From: Metaphire vulgaris
Lineage: Eukaryota; Annelida; Clitellata; Crassiclitellata; Megascolecidae
Direction of reading: 5' to 3'
Assembly: GCA_018105865.1 (NCBI GenBank)
Contig: CM030834.1
Coordinates: forward strand, 24,185,900-24,249,899
Length of the DNA: 64,000 nt
Numbering within the stretch: position 1 is the stretch's first letter; every line of letters begins with the position of its first letter. The translations under genes were made by a program, and so were the position numbers. The notes beneath the pieces are model-generated. The model saw only the letters and a program-made list of their open reading frames with translations. It was not told the DNA's origin and made no database searches. Shown here in pieces: positions 1 through 14,284 of the stretch.

Positions 1-210
1 GCGATCGAGAGAGCAATAATACGATTGATTGTAATAACAGTTTTCCCAATTTGATGTCAAAACTTGATCGTTGTATATGTAGGCATCTTGACCATTTGTT
101 ATGATAAGACTTCTAATTGACTTAATTATGAGCACTATTTTCATAGGCATTTCTATTTTTATGGATGGTGATGTTAGAAGCAAATCTTTAAAAACTTGAA
201 ATACTTGAAG

Positions 211-2557
211 GTCTCTGCTTCGTTTCATCATGTTGTTCAAAGACAACGCTGGAATTTTGCCAAGTCCACCAATTCCATCACTGAAACGAGACAAGAAATT
301 GCATTTGAAACTGAAAAATTCATCACCTCAACAATCAACCATTGAGGTATTGTGTCAGCACAACCAGTTTTTCATTCTCTGTATATTGTTACTGGATAGT
401 AATTTCATGTTGGATCAGTTTAGAATTTGAGTTCTGCATATAATAATGCTCTTAATAACTTAATTTAGTCACCTATTTTTTAACCAAGTTCTTGATAACT
501 TTGTTCTGTATGGAGTTGATTGACGATATAATTGACATTGCCAGGACCATGATATTCACAGCTATTGAACTCACTGTTTATAGGTAATTATAATAAACTG
601 TTTTTGTACATTGTTCCTTTGCCTACGTAGGGTAGGCAGCTTTAAGCTGTCAGTGTACTGTATATCCATTGTCAACAATATTTAAATTTTCAGTCTTTCT
701 TCAGTCTCCTCATCTTATCAACCTGAAAAGGATGCATTTCGTGGCATTCATTGTGTGTTACATTTTGTGCTGTCATAGGCAGAAAATGCTGAGGACGTTA
801 CGTCTTTCAAATACAGTGCAGAAGTAACAAATTCCAAGACATTCACTCTCAAATCCACAGGGCGTGTTGTGCGCTCCTTGGGTTCGAGTAAGTTCTCTGC
901 TCGTCTTGATTTGCGATTGGTCCAATTCTCTTTGACGCTATTAAGCAGTTTTAGCATTGTTTGGTGACTGACCTTTTTTGGGCTTGGATTTGGCACAGAG
1001 AGTATTGATTTGTTGGTTGGTTGATTGATTGTTTGATTGATATTCCCATAAAGTCTTCAACATTTTGATGCACTGTAAATGTAGACGAAATATTGTGTTT
1101 ATTTGGTATTCTAAAGTGACAACTGTGAACGAGCGCATGTGGTCGTCACCAACTTCTAATTCAGAGGCCGAACCTTCACAGACATCGGTCGTCCTGACGT
1201 CAACTCCGTTAAACGATCAGCAAAAGCTAGCCGAGTGTTTGCACATTATTCGTCCACTCGTGCACTGTATCCTTCCTTCCATCGGTTGCAATTTAATTTC
1301 AAATTGCTTTGAAATTGATGCAGTTGAGTCTGTCTTATGACTGAATTTTACTTAACTCTTTCCCAGTGGCTTGTATGTATTTTTGCGGCGTGTCGTCATG
1401 GAAACCTTGGCTGATTGCCTGTGGAGTTGATCTGTCGAGGTATGTGACTGCTTCGAATCTCTCCCTTTCCTTGAATGTTGAATACCGTTTTGTAATTTCT
1501 TCTCAGTCAGGATCATTGGTTGTGCTCTTCTGTTGTCACTTAAAATATTCATCGTTAGCGTCAGTGATAAATATTCTCAAGGAACAATGGGGTAGGACTA
1601 ATGCCACCGTAGATTTTTGTGCTCCACTACCAGGTTGGTCTTGTAAGAACTAATTTTAAATTCCAAACTGGGTTCTTCTATTTTGACCTATGGGAGTTGA
1701 ACCCTCCAGTCCCAGGTGAATCAAGCACTAATTGTATTAACCAAATATTTTATTAAATGTCCTTGTATTTTTCTCTGACCTGGCAGTATCTTGAAAATGT
1801 AAAACAAACCTATTACTATTATATGGGTGACATAGTGAAATATTGTTCCATTAGCTAACACGATAAGATTAGATTGCTTTAAATTAAGATTTCTAGATGT
1901 CAGTTTTTTATTTATTTATTTGCATTCTTAGTCTGTTCATGATGGGTGGACCAGAAAATTTCAACCCTGTTGAAAAGGAGGAACTGAAAAGGAGAACTTT
2001 CTCAATGCTTCTCTATCTTTTGCGATCGCCATTTTACGACAGATTTTCAAAGTATGCAGATTTCTCTGTTACTAAGGTTTTGCTTGGACTTGACTTGAAT
2101 GATAAATAATTTACAGTTTCTAGAACTTTGCTTTTAAGCTTTTCTAAGCCACGTTATAGCTTTTGCCATTGCTGTACGTTATGCACAGAATCGTTGTTTC
2201 TTCTTCTGCATTGCTATTGTGTCTTGTTTTCAGAGCTAAACTTCTCTTTCTGCTTGGATTTCTTGCGCACAATGTTCCAGTTGTAAGAGTCATAATTCGT
2301 AGGTGAATTTTAATCTTTTTTTGACAACCGTACTTTTTACCGTGTTTTGTGAAATAAAACTTTTTCTGCAACTGTGCTCAGCTGGCATTTGTAGTTTTCT
2401 GAAGCATAATTATATCAGCGTTTGGATTGACCTGCATTAAGCCGGCTTCTGTAATGAAACTTTGCTTGTCATAATCTGGTGTTTTACTTTTGAAGGCCCT
2501 CTGTTGGAATATCTTCCGGTTTGGCAGAAGACCTACTTCTACGTTTGGATGAGTTAA
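211..2557 (+). CDS. PEX16: Peroxin PEX16, 3' portion (5' exons lie left of the window)
   Basis: Peroxisomal biogenesis factor 16 is an ER/peroxisome membrane protein that helps recruit PEX3 and membrane proteins to new peroxisomes. Exons, all with AG/GT edges and matching phase: 211-346, 779-887, 1117-1266, 1367-1439, 1932-2051, 2234-2282, and a last exon from about 2496 to the TAA at 2555-2557. Residues that match the vertebrate protein as I recall it include GRVVRSL, a block ending IIRPLVH, SSWKPWL, ELKRRTFSMLLYLLRSPFYDRF and the C-terminal YLPVWQKTYFYVW. The N-terminal part is absent because the window starts inside the gene. The joint between 2282 (phase 0) and 2496 (needs phase 1) is unresolved; a tiny exon of 3n+1 bases is probably missing from my model. 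A possible poly(A) signal, AATAAA, lies near 3031. Confidence 0.88.
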
Positions 2558-3160
2558 ACCATCGAGGCTTTGGCTTTCACTTGACATCGGGCAGCCTTAT
2601 ATTATCATTGTTTTGCAGAGTAATGACAAGAACACGGTCGACTGTTTGCAACTGTTGTATTTTATTTTCATTAATCTTCTTGTTTAATCTTCAATGTAAA
2701 CATTTGATTTTGATGATTTGAAAGCCATTCTAATGGAGAAGTGTTATTTTGGACCTTGTTGTAATGTTGTATAGCCACTGATCATGTGTTGTTGTTATTT
2801 GAGACAAGAGATATGTAATATTTCAGTTCTTTGTAATTACAATTCAACTGACAATAGTTATTGATGACTTTTTATTAATTACACAGAACTTAGGCAGATG
2901 AATGCAGTTCAACATCTAAGTACTGTACTGAAGGGGCATAGCAGCCCTATGTGCAAAATGGAGGTGCTGCATGTTTTGAACCTAGAATTTAAATGAATGC
3001 ATATTGGAACTGTTGGATTGCACCAGAGTATAAATAAATGCCTATATAGTGAACTTATGTCTATTATCTAATCTAGTTTTTAACTTCTATAGCGCCACTT
3101 CATAATGCACTGGCAATTTGCTCACCAGTTCAATGGTTGAATCTAATAGGCCTATTAGTC
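2558..3160. other. PEX16 3' UTR and short intergenic stretch
   Basis: AT-rich and T-rich on the + strand, with no convincing ORF. AATAAA near 3031 fits a PEX16 3' UTR of about 480 bases. A dispersed-repeat fragment (ACTTCTATAGCGCCACTT) sits near 3090 and recurs near 38850, and in reverse near 15376 and 36301. Confidence 0.5.
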
Positions 3161-4400
3161 TCCAGATTCCTTGTAGACATCGACGGGGCTTCAATCGGTG
3201 CAAATATGAAATTTCTATGACACCACAAATTTTCGCTCAAATTTCGAAAAAACACCCTGGAAACACCCATAGACACCCATGAAAAATTTTCGGGCGACCC
3301 AAAAAGTCATGTCGATATTTAACCCAAATTTCTATTTAGAACCTTCAAACACCTTGCAGTGATGTCAGTGGAGTAGAAAAATCTGTCACTTTCCACCCTA
3401 TTAATGTGTCTATATTGCAAAATATAATAATGGTGGCTATACATTTTAAAGATTTTCAAACCTTTAAAGCAGTCAGATATCTGATAGATATCCAAAATGT
3501 CAGATTCCTTGTCGACTGGGCTTCAATCGGTGCAAGTTTAAAGCCCTACGACACCACAAATTTTTGCTCATTTAGAAAAACCCTGGACCAAACACCCCAA
3601 AAATTCATGTCAGTGATGTTGCAGTGGAGTAGAAAAATCCGTCACTTTCCACCCTATTAATGTGTCTATATTGCAAAATATAATAATGGTGGCTATACAT
3701 TTTAAAGATTTTCAAACCTTTAAAGCAGTCAGATATCTGATAGATATCCAAAATGCGGGTCCAGATTCCTTGTAGACATCGACTGGGCTTCAATCGGTGC
3801 AAGTATGAAAGCCCTACGACACCACAAATTTTTGCTCAAATTTCGAAAAAACCCTGGACCATGAAAAATTTTCGGGCGACCCAAAAATTCATGTCGATAT
3901 ATTGCTCACAGTTCGCTTTAGAACCCTCAAACACCTTGCAGTGGAGTAGAAAAATCCGTCACTTTCCACCCTATTAATGTGTCTATATTGCAAAATATAA
4001 TAATGGTGGCTATACATTTTATAGATTTTCAAACCTTTACAGCAAAATCTGATAGATATCCAAAATGCCCAGATTCCTTGTAGATATCTAATCGGTCCAT
4101 GAAAGCCCTACGACACCACAAATTTTCGCTCAAATTTCGAAAAAAAACCGGGACTATATATAGTCCATGAAAAATTTTCTGTGTGATCCACAAATTCATG
4201 TCGATATATTGCTCACATTTCGCTTTAGAACCCTCAAGCGCCCCCCACTGATGTCAGAGGACTAGAAATAGCCGTCACTCTCCACCCTATTAATGTGTCT
4301 ATATTGCAAAATATAATAATGGTGGCTATACATTTTATAGATTTTCGAACCTTTAAAGCAGTCAGATATCTGATAGATATCCAAAATGCGGGTCCAGATC
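3160..4400. repeat. Degenerate tandem repeat array, about 260-335 bp units
   Basis: A landmark beginning AGATTCCTTGTAGACATCGA followed by GGCTTCAATCGGTGCAA recurs near 3167, 3500, 3763 and 4070, with a truncated start near 4390. Each unit also carries a stretch beginning CCACCCTATTAATGTGTCTA and an A-rich stretch containing TTTCGAAAAAA. Units differ by small indels and by short insertions such as GCGGGT. Frames are broken by stops, so I read it as noncoding repeat. Confidence 0.8.
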
Positions 4401-4627
4401 AATGTTCCCTCTAAGCTGCGCGCCTGCGCGGCCGCGCACACGACAAGAAAACGCCGCGCAGCAGTTTCCAGCCACCGCGCAGTGATTTTGAGTTTCAAAA
4501 AACACTGATTTTTGTGTTTTGTCTTGGGTGACGTCTGTGAAACAATTCAGGTGCTCAGGCATGAAAGTGTGCCGCTCAGGCACTATACTTTTCCGCGCTC
4601 ACTCAACAAAATTTAGAGGGAACATTG
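4398..4627. mobile_element. Miniature inverted-repeat element, TIR CAATGTTCCCTCTAA
   Basis: CAATGTTCCCTCTAA near 4399 is mirrored by TTAGAGGGAACATTG ending near 4627. The inside is GC-rich (GCGCGCCTGCGCGGCCGCGC) on its left side. No ORF spans it and no clear target duplication is visible. The ends resemble short non-autonomous hAT-like elements found in many animals; that assignment is inference. It truncates the tandem array to its left. Confidence 0.7.
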
Positions 4628-5750
4628 CCTATTACCCTAAACCGGGGCCATGGGCGCCCATGCCTGGAGCTGTGCTCTAGGTCCCACTAGAATTAATAGC
4701 CTTGAAAGCACTTCTGGAGTTGGGTGATCGCCCCAATGTGCTGCAAAATAGTCTGGAAAATATTCGTCAAATCTCAAGATTTTAATCTTTGGTTTCGCCC
4801 CCCCCCCCTTATTCCGGAACCCTGGATACACCGATAAGAACATGAATTTGGAGATTATGGCCCTCGAGAATGTTTAGTCTTAGATTTTTATATTTCGTAA
4901 GAAAAGGCTTAAAATTTTGACAATGCAAACAGGGATATTTTTACACCCCGCAACACCCCCCCCCCCCAATTTAAGGTCGACATCCCCAAAAAGTTGGTAA
5001 TGTTACAATGGTATGTATACAAAATGCATATTAATCAGGCTTGGCCACCCCTAAATGGAGAAGGACACCCCCCCCACTTTTATCCTCAGAGAACCTATTT
5101 TTGCTTGTCAGGGTTTTTGAGCGTGGATAAGGTTTTTTGCTTGTCAGACCTTTTCGGGAGAGACTTTCAAACTCCGACACCCCCCTCGGATTTTCCCGAC
5201 ACCTCTCCAAATTCACAATCCTACAATCCTAGAAATTAACCACATCCCCAGATTTTCCCCCCAAATTCACAATCCTAGAAATAACCCTGGATGCAAATAC
5301 CTGCTTTTTGAAATGATCCACACACTGTACACTGTTTCCGGGGGAAAGGGAGATCCTAAACACATCGCAGTAGGCCTCTAACTACACTGTATCTTGAATC
5401 TCCGCCGATTTCGACAAAATTTTAACCACATAAAGACTAAAGAGACATCTATTTGTGTCGTCGGCGCACAATTTCATTAGAATCCGTTTACTCGTTTCAG
5501 CGGATTGTAACTGTTACGGTCAGCTGATTACAGATTACAGTCGTCTATTTATTAACTGGCATCATTTTCTACGTCATTGAGTGTGTTGACAAATATAGTT
5601 TTCAAATGAAGCTCATATTCAATTTAATTTGACATCAGGATTGAAATGAGGCCTGGAATAAAAAAATTATCAATAATTGACACTGGTTTTCATAATATCA
5701 AAGGGTTTCCTTTTTCCGGACACGGTGTAGCCTATAGGCCTATGTATAGG
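4628..5750. repeat. Noncoding stretch with dispersed repeat and C homopolymers
   Basis: No gene seen. C-runs lie near 4800 and 4965. The portion 4920-5290 has a diverged inverted counterpart at about 34400-34745: CAGGGATATTTTTACACCCC near 4932 against its complement near 34730, and TTTTTGCTTGTCAG / AATCCTAGAAAT words against their complements. I read it as an old unclassified dispersed repeat. Confidence 0.5.
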
Positions 5751-7056
5751 CCTATACAGACAGACAGAGCAGCATGTCTACGTCTTGGAGCGATGCTTTG
5801 GTCGCGGGAAAGTTTCCTTTAGCACTCGGTGACCCGCCCGAGTCCCCTCCTCCGGCTTTTGACTGCAGAATTTTGTCAGTTGCAGCAGCCCTAAGGCGTT
5901 TAGCGCTTTTTTTCCTTCGATAAACACACGGCACCATATGCGCCGCTGTGGTCTGCCCGCCTGTCCTATCGTCTGTACGTGTGCCTGTGCGTCTCTCTGC
6001 TATTCGTTTCCTCCACAGTCGAAGTACGTTGATCAAGTTTCCATTGTAGGCAAAAAAACACTGTTCGGGTTCTTATAGCGAAGATAAGCAGCAGCAGCAG
6101 CAGCAGAAGAAGAAGAAGAAGAAGAAGAAGAAGAAGAAGAAGAAGAAGAAGAAGGAGGAGGAGGAGGAGGAGGAGGAAAGGGAGGAGGGGAGGAGGATTA
6201 GGAGGAGGAGGATCAGGAGGAGGAGGAGGAGGACGAGGAGGAGAAAACACAACTATCGGTGATGATATCGTGCAACAAGAAAGCGCATTCAGGCGAATTG
6301 CACTCTTTGACCCCTCGCACTTGAATTCCTGCACTGGTTCCCCTCTGCACTGAAGCCTCTCTACTTCACTCTCCTCTAATCTTCTAATCTCGGAGGATCT
6401 CGATCAGACGGTTCGCTTCCCAAATCCCCTCCCGGCCACTATCTAGCCGTCCCTCTCCTTATCTCCTTCATCCTATCCACCAGTGGTGGTGCTGCTGGCT
6501 TTGGGGTGGGGTGGGGTGGGAAGAGGGGTGAACATGTGGTACGCACACGCCACACCGACTCCCCCCGCCCCACCGCCCGCCCTCCCCCGCACCAGAATTC
6601 CACGCTTGACTAAATAATGCACTCTTCTTACTCCAGATAAAGACAGGTACGAAAACAAATATGGCGGCCATGTGGCGATCGACTCACGCACCGAGCGATA
6701 ATTAGCCGTTTAAGCGGCCTAATGGCATTCCGATTCGAAGCAAAACATCTCCGTCGTCTCGATCGCTGGAAGTCGCTTGCCTAGAAAAGACAAAGCTGCT
6801 CTGACAGCCACAAGACAAACGAAATAACAACGCAAGAACAGCACGCGCCCCGAGACCGCGAGTATTATGACGAGAAAAGGCGGGAAATTAGAACGGCGGA
6901 TCTTCGTGACGTAATAGCAAACGGCAGACGACATGCGACGATGTTACAAAGGTTCTATTGGTGGTCATCAAAACTACTTAGATCATAGATCATAGAAGGC
7001 TTTAGTGCGAGCGAAGTGTCAATTGTTAAATAGGCGATACAGCTTCAATCGCTATA
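5751..7056. repeat. Noncoding region with (AGC)n, (AGA)n and (GGA)n microsatellites
   Basis: Between about 6088 and 6242 the sequence goes from AGC to AAG to GGA repeats, a compound purine-rich tract of about 150 bp. Long leucine- or serine-rich frames here are translation artefacts of that tract. A G-rich stretch lies at 6490-6590. No gene supported. Confidence 0.6.
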
Positions 7057-7131
7057 CAGGGTGGCGCAAAAACCCGAACTAGTCACATTTGGGTTTGCAT
7101 TTAATATAGACCGGTTTTTTGCGCCACCCTG
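7057..7131. mobile_element. 75-bp mariner-like MITE
   Basis: Terminal inverted repeats CAGGGTGGCGCAAAAA (from 7057) and TTTTTTGCGCCACCCTG (to 7131), flanked by TA on both sides (7055-7056 and 7132-7133). TA duplication and CAGGG ends are usual for Tc1/mariner-type miniature elements. No coding capacity. Confidence 0.75.
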
Positions 7132-7558
7132 TACTATGGACCAGACACACAAAACAGAGTGACAGAAGTTATCCACTACAACGATCCTTGCGTTTGTATT
7201 TTACGAGGCAGAAAAAGGAGGTCAGACAGATTCATTTTTTGTTTGTCAAGGTAAAAACCAATGCGCAAAGTTAGGCCTACTTGAATTTTCCTAACAGAAT
7301 TCTTTCGTCTCGCAGTTGAGCGTCAGAGTTCACGAGGTCGTGAACTCTACAGCGGCAACAAACCGAACGCAGCGTCTGACGCGATGGTCGGAGATGCGCC
7401 ATCGATGGGGTGGCGGGGTCTGGCCCCAATTTTGAGAATCGTGAAAACTTCGCCGTCGACTGAAGAGGTACCCGGCGACTCGGAAGGCGCAGCGCCGAAT
7501 CACCTGGCGCCGTCGCTTCGAGCGCAGCGCCAACGGAGACCGCCTCCTCCTCCTCCTC
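7132..7558. other. Noncoding stretch downstream of the paired-like gene
   Basis: No gene seen. The part nearest 7558 is GC-rich and is probably 3' UTR of the minus-strand homeobox gene. Confidence 0.4.
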
Positions 7559-9354
7559 TCAGATGGAGACACCGCGGACGTCGACGACGGCTCGGCTGTG
7601 TTCCCTCGCCCTCAGACGCAGGCTGACGATGCTCGAGTTTAGTCTCTCCGCCCCCCTCCTCCTCCTCCACCACCACCGGAGGAGGAGGAGACGGTCTCGT
7701 AACCCACCCCGAATCCAGTCGCAGCAGCGGCGGCGGCGGCGGCGGCGTAGGCGAGGTAGGGGTTTTCGACGGGCGGTGCCGCCCCTCCCCCGCCGCCGCA
7801 TTCCCCAACCCCCGCCGCCGACGGGGTCACGTGATGCACGATACCGACGAGTGGTGACACCTGCTGAGCGGAATAGGAGACGTAAGGTGGATAGACGGTT
7901 GTCGCCGCCGCCGCCGCCGCCGCCGCCGCCTCGGCGTGGCCAGACCAGTAGGGGTAGGGGTCGAGCGACGGTGGAACACCCCCGCGAGACGTCGTCGCCC
8001 CGGCGGGGGAGGAGGAAGGAAGAGACCCGGTCCCCGACGAGGTCAGTAGTTCGGCGTCCTTCAGTGCCCCCTGGCGGATGACCGTCAGAGGATCGTAACG
8101 CTGGCGTTTGCGCCATTTTGCACGACGATTTTGAAACCAAACCTAAAGAAACACACACACACACACACACACATACACACACATTTATAAACATATTATA
8201 TAATTATTTTTAATTATTTTTATATAATAATATATAATTAACCTTTCTAGCGCAATTTCTAAATATGTTCGCAGACACTTTTGCCGCGTGGATCCATACA
8301 TAGATCGTAACTGCGCCAAAGTTCTACAGGCACAGAGCACCAGTGGCGTAGCATTCACTTTGACCGCATATGGCTCTCGTGGCTAATCCGCCGTCCCAAA
8401 TTCATCCATATCAGATGCAGATCTAGGGTCTTTGGCACCAGAGGCGTATAGCGTCCACCCACGCCCCCCATGTCGCCGTTTGCAAAATTTCCAAATTTTA
8501 AAATTTGCCGCCCCTCCTAAAGTTTGCCGCCTTCGCTAAAATCTTCTGATAATCAAAAAGGTCATTGCTTCTAAAATTTGCCACCCATTTGAAATTTGCC
8601 GCCCTCATAACATACATTGATGACAAGCAAAAAAGCCGCCCTTCCAAAATTTGTCGCCCCCAGTCGTGTGCCGCCCATGACTAGAACCATACTAGCCATT
8701 GACACGCTACGCCTCTGCACAGCATAGTAAAGTTTTGCAATGAAACCACAGATACGAAAGTGTCTGGCTCATCAGAGACAGCTCCCCCTCCCCCCCCCAC
8801 GAAAATACAGGAAGACTAATTGGTATAACAGTCCATCCATCGGGCAATGCACTTACCTGAACTCTGACGTCACTGAGTCCACATTTCGTTGCCAGTTGCT
8901 CTCTGACCGTTACGTCTGGATAGTGAGTTCGCTGGAAAACCTTTTCCATCTCTTCCAGCTGGAAGTTGGTGAACGTCGTTCGGTTTCGTCTCTTCTTGCC
9001 CTTCGTGTCTTCGGTCGTCGTTCCATCGGCGTCTCCGTCGCCCTCCTCGGGGCCGCTGCCATCGCCCTCGCCCTCGCCTTCGTCTCCTCCGGCAGGTGGA
9101 CGATGGACGGAGGACGCAGAGGAGGAGGAGGAGGAGGGGCAGGCCCTTCCTCCTCCTCCTCCTCCTCCTCCGCCGCCGCCGCCGTTTCCCCGCTCCGGTC
9201 TTTTCACGATGGAAAGCTCCGTCACCGTCGAAGCCACCTCCCAGGATTCGTTCATTCTGGATTTAAGAAATTCACGGATTAAACTTTTCAGTGAAACATT
9301 TCTCCAGCATCTGTCAGACGCTGGGGAAACAAGTGCAGAGAAACGAACGGACAT
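7559..9354 (-). CDS. Paired-like (ALX/aristaless-like) homeobox transcription factor, OAR out of frame
   Basis: Sequence-specific nuclear DNA-binding protein. Exon 1 is 9354-8857 (166 codons); an AG acceptor lies 8 bases upstream of the ATG, so an upstream noncoding exon is likely. Exon 2 starts at 8142. The homeodomain is about residues 121-180, from [20 protein letters not shown] through [13 protein letters not shown], with glutamine at position 50. The intron sits between homeodomain residues 46 and 47, the classic paired-class site. N-terminal: Gly tract and acidic Glu/Asp/Gly-rich stretch. C-terminal: Ala and Gly tracts with Pro/Tyr. The homeodomain frame stops near 7640 after a Gly run, but an OAR motif ([17 protein letters not shown]) follows in the next frame and ends at a TGA near 7559. 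One missing base in the C6 run near 7651 (plus strand) would explain it. [11 protein letters not shown] and the tail point to ALX-like; DRGX/ARX are alternatives. Family placement is uncertain. Confidence 0.85.
8143..8856 (-). other. Homeobox intron with (AC)n and an embedded inverted-repeat element
   Basis: GT at 8856-8855 and AG at 8144-8143. It contains an (AC)n run at 8151-8181 and a 377-bp element at 8341-8717 listed separately. Confidence 0.75.
8341..8717. mobile_element. 377-bp hAT-like element, TIR CAGTGGCGTAGC
   Basis: Starts CAGTGGCGTAGCATTCA at 8341 and ends GACACGCTACGCCTCTG at 8717. The inside carries repeated AAATTTGCCGCC words. It lies in the paired-like gene's intron. Target duplication is not clean. 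Similar ends (GCTACGCCACTG) occur near 57940 and 60400. Confidence 0.65.
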
Positions 9355-9505
9355 CTTTCACCCTGAAATGGGTTCGTTAGGGGCAACATAGCGGCAAGGG
9401 TCGTTCCGGGGCCAAGCATCGGCGGTCTCGGCCTCTCAGGCCCCGTCCAACGGGGCGAGCCCATATAGCCTAGAGGCCCATCACGTCAAAATATAGGACA
9501 ATTAA
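9355..9505. other. Upstream flank of the paired-like gene
   Basis: Noncoding. An AG acceptor consensus (CATTTCAG on the minus strand) lies just above the ATG, suggesting the 5' UTR is spliced from further right. Confidence 0.4.
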
Positions 9506-9577
9506 CCCCTTAACCACGTATTTAACTGTAACTCAATGTAAAATGGACGGATATATCCGGTATCCCCAGTTAAGGGG
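9506..9577. mobile_element. 72-bp TTAA-flanked MITE, copy 1
   Basis: Inverted ends CCCCTTAAC / GTTAAGGGG, flanked by TTAA at 9502-9505 and 9578-9581. The core contains AATGTAAAATGGACGG and ATATATCC. Two further 72-bp copies lie at 24503-24574 and 56372-56443. TTAA duplication is typical of piggyBac-type integration; family assignment is inference. Confidence 0.8.
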
Positions 9578-9581
9578 TTAA

Positions 9582-12681
<3,100 letters not shown>

Positions 12682-12840
12682 CCGTGGCGGCTCCAGGATT
12701 TGGCAAGTGGGGGAGGGCTTTGTGGTGGCAACTTCTAAGCATGGGGCCAACCATTTGTTGATAGGGAGGCCACTGGGGCAGGCAGGCTTTCAATTGGGGG
12801 CACGGACCCCCCCCCCACCCCCAATGTGGAGCCGCCACTT
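12682..12840. mobile_element. hAT-like MITE, CAGTGGCGGCTC family, copy 1
   Basis: Ends CCGTGGCGGCTCCA and GAGCCGCCACTT. Flanks GTGATTCT and, one base in, GCGATTCT are a near-perfect 8-bp duplication. The inside has C-runs and words shared with the copies at 19336, 59041 and 61997. It is in the opposite orientation to those copies. Confidence 0.7.
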
Positions 12841-13555
12841 GGCGATTCTTCGTTCAAGATGCTCTAAAACCCACTGCGAACATCTGTAATTTCAAGAATA
12901 TTCCGGGGGTTTACTCCCCAACCCCGGTTGATAATGGGAGGGGATGCGTCGGGAGGGGAGGGATGGACTGAGAGGAGGGAGCGAAGGGTGAGAAGGAAAG
13001 GACAGGTGAATTTTGTAGGTGATAATTTTTTCTTTAAAAGTCTCTGATTAATAGCGAAGATAATAATTATAATTAAATGCTTTTAACGATCGCTTCGCAT
13101 TTCTCTCAAAATTGGAAATAATCGTCACTGTCTGTTAATAATATACAATCAGTAACTGATTGCTAGAAGCACCGATAGGCAACTGACAAGTATTACCTTT
13201 GATTTTTGTCGAATGAAACGAGAGCGCTGTCTCCAACTAAACTACTCTACTCCAAAGAACTGAATAAAAACCTAAGTTACGATCTTATTTGACTTATTCA
13301 ATTGCGATTGTCACAGATCGTTTTCATATCTCGAAGTCTTAGATGAAAAGCGTGAAGATGTAAGGTGCGCAATTCCTTCGCTCGTCGAGGAGTGGCATCA
13401 GTGAATATCCTCCCTCCGGGCTGCTGAAGCTGCTATTGGCCTACTCCGGTTTCTCTGCGGAGAGATATCAGGGATCTGTCACGGGTTCACTCTCCCACAG
13501 TTCCTCATTTTGCCTTGCGTTGCTATCGGAACTCTGGTCTGCCGCTGAGAGAGAC

Positions 13556-13622
<67 letters not shown>

Positions 13623-13890
13623 GAAGAACGGCTTTATGTCATCGAAGGGACTGAAAGTTCAGCGCACTTTCCCTTCTGTTCGCACCAGTTATTCTAACTG
13701 ATAGGTTGCTATTCGGAGTGGTTCTTCTACGCCTATCTGCGAAACATAGCAAAAAAGAGCACGTTCTAATAATTATTGAGAAATCAGACAACATTAGGCC
13801 TACTTACCTTCCTCACCACAGTTCTCTTATGTTCTTTTGGCTAACGATATTTGATATTTAACGATAAATTTGGGTAACGATCTTCGCTGG
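12841..13890. other. Intergenic with (AG)n microsatellite
   Basis: Pure AG repeat at about 13555-13621. No gene supported. Confidence 0.5.
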
Positions 13891-13896
13891 AAACAT

Positions 13897-14010
13897 TATG
13901 GATTAAGTAAGTAAAATCTCGTAAATGTATATAGCGCTTTTAAAAGTAGTACAGTAGTAGCTTCTTATTATAATGCGCTTAAACTTTCTTGAAATAGCTA
14001 TAGGCATTAT
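13897..14010 (-). mobile_element. LINE 3' end fragment with AAGT-repeat tail (reverse copy)
   Basis: AAGTAAGTAAAATCTCGTAA followed by a variant of TATATAGCGCTT and CAGTAGTAGCTTCTTATTAT. Reverse complement of the 3' end seen at 14640-14730. An independent fragment, inverted relative to that copy. Confidence 0.65.
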
Positions 14011-14284
14011 TAGGCAAGGTGGGCTGTCGTCCGGGCAAAGGTCAGTGTATCCATGAGGTGGCCGGTCGGGCTGTTATAGCTATGGAGGAAATGACTTTTG
14101 GAATAGGAAGGTTTTAAGTTTAGACCTAAAGGCTTGAGGAGATAGTGAAGGAATTAAAGGAACTGAGGATTCGGAGCTTGTAGATTTACCATTATTATTT
14201 TTATTATGGAACAATATGGAACGTATCCAATACGATATAATAACATTGAGGTCACTTCAGTTATCAAGACCTGTCTACCTTAGG

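Noticed and set aside
490..592. Possible extra PEX16 exon ending in AG|GTAATT
   Set aside because: Exons 211-346 and 779-887 already join in phase 0 and match the family; including this segment adds unrelated sequence.
5966..6334. Long poly-Leu ORF
   Set aside because: Translation of the (AAG)n/(GGA)n microsatellite on the minus strand; no conserved flank.
7563..8194. Long Arg/Pro-rich frames on both strands over the paired-like gene
   Set aside because: Off-frame readings of GC-rich Ala/Gly codon runs. Only the OAR segment at the end of one minus frame was kept as meaningful.
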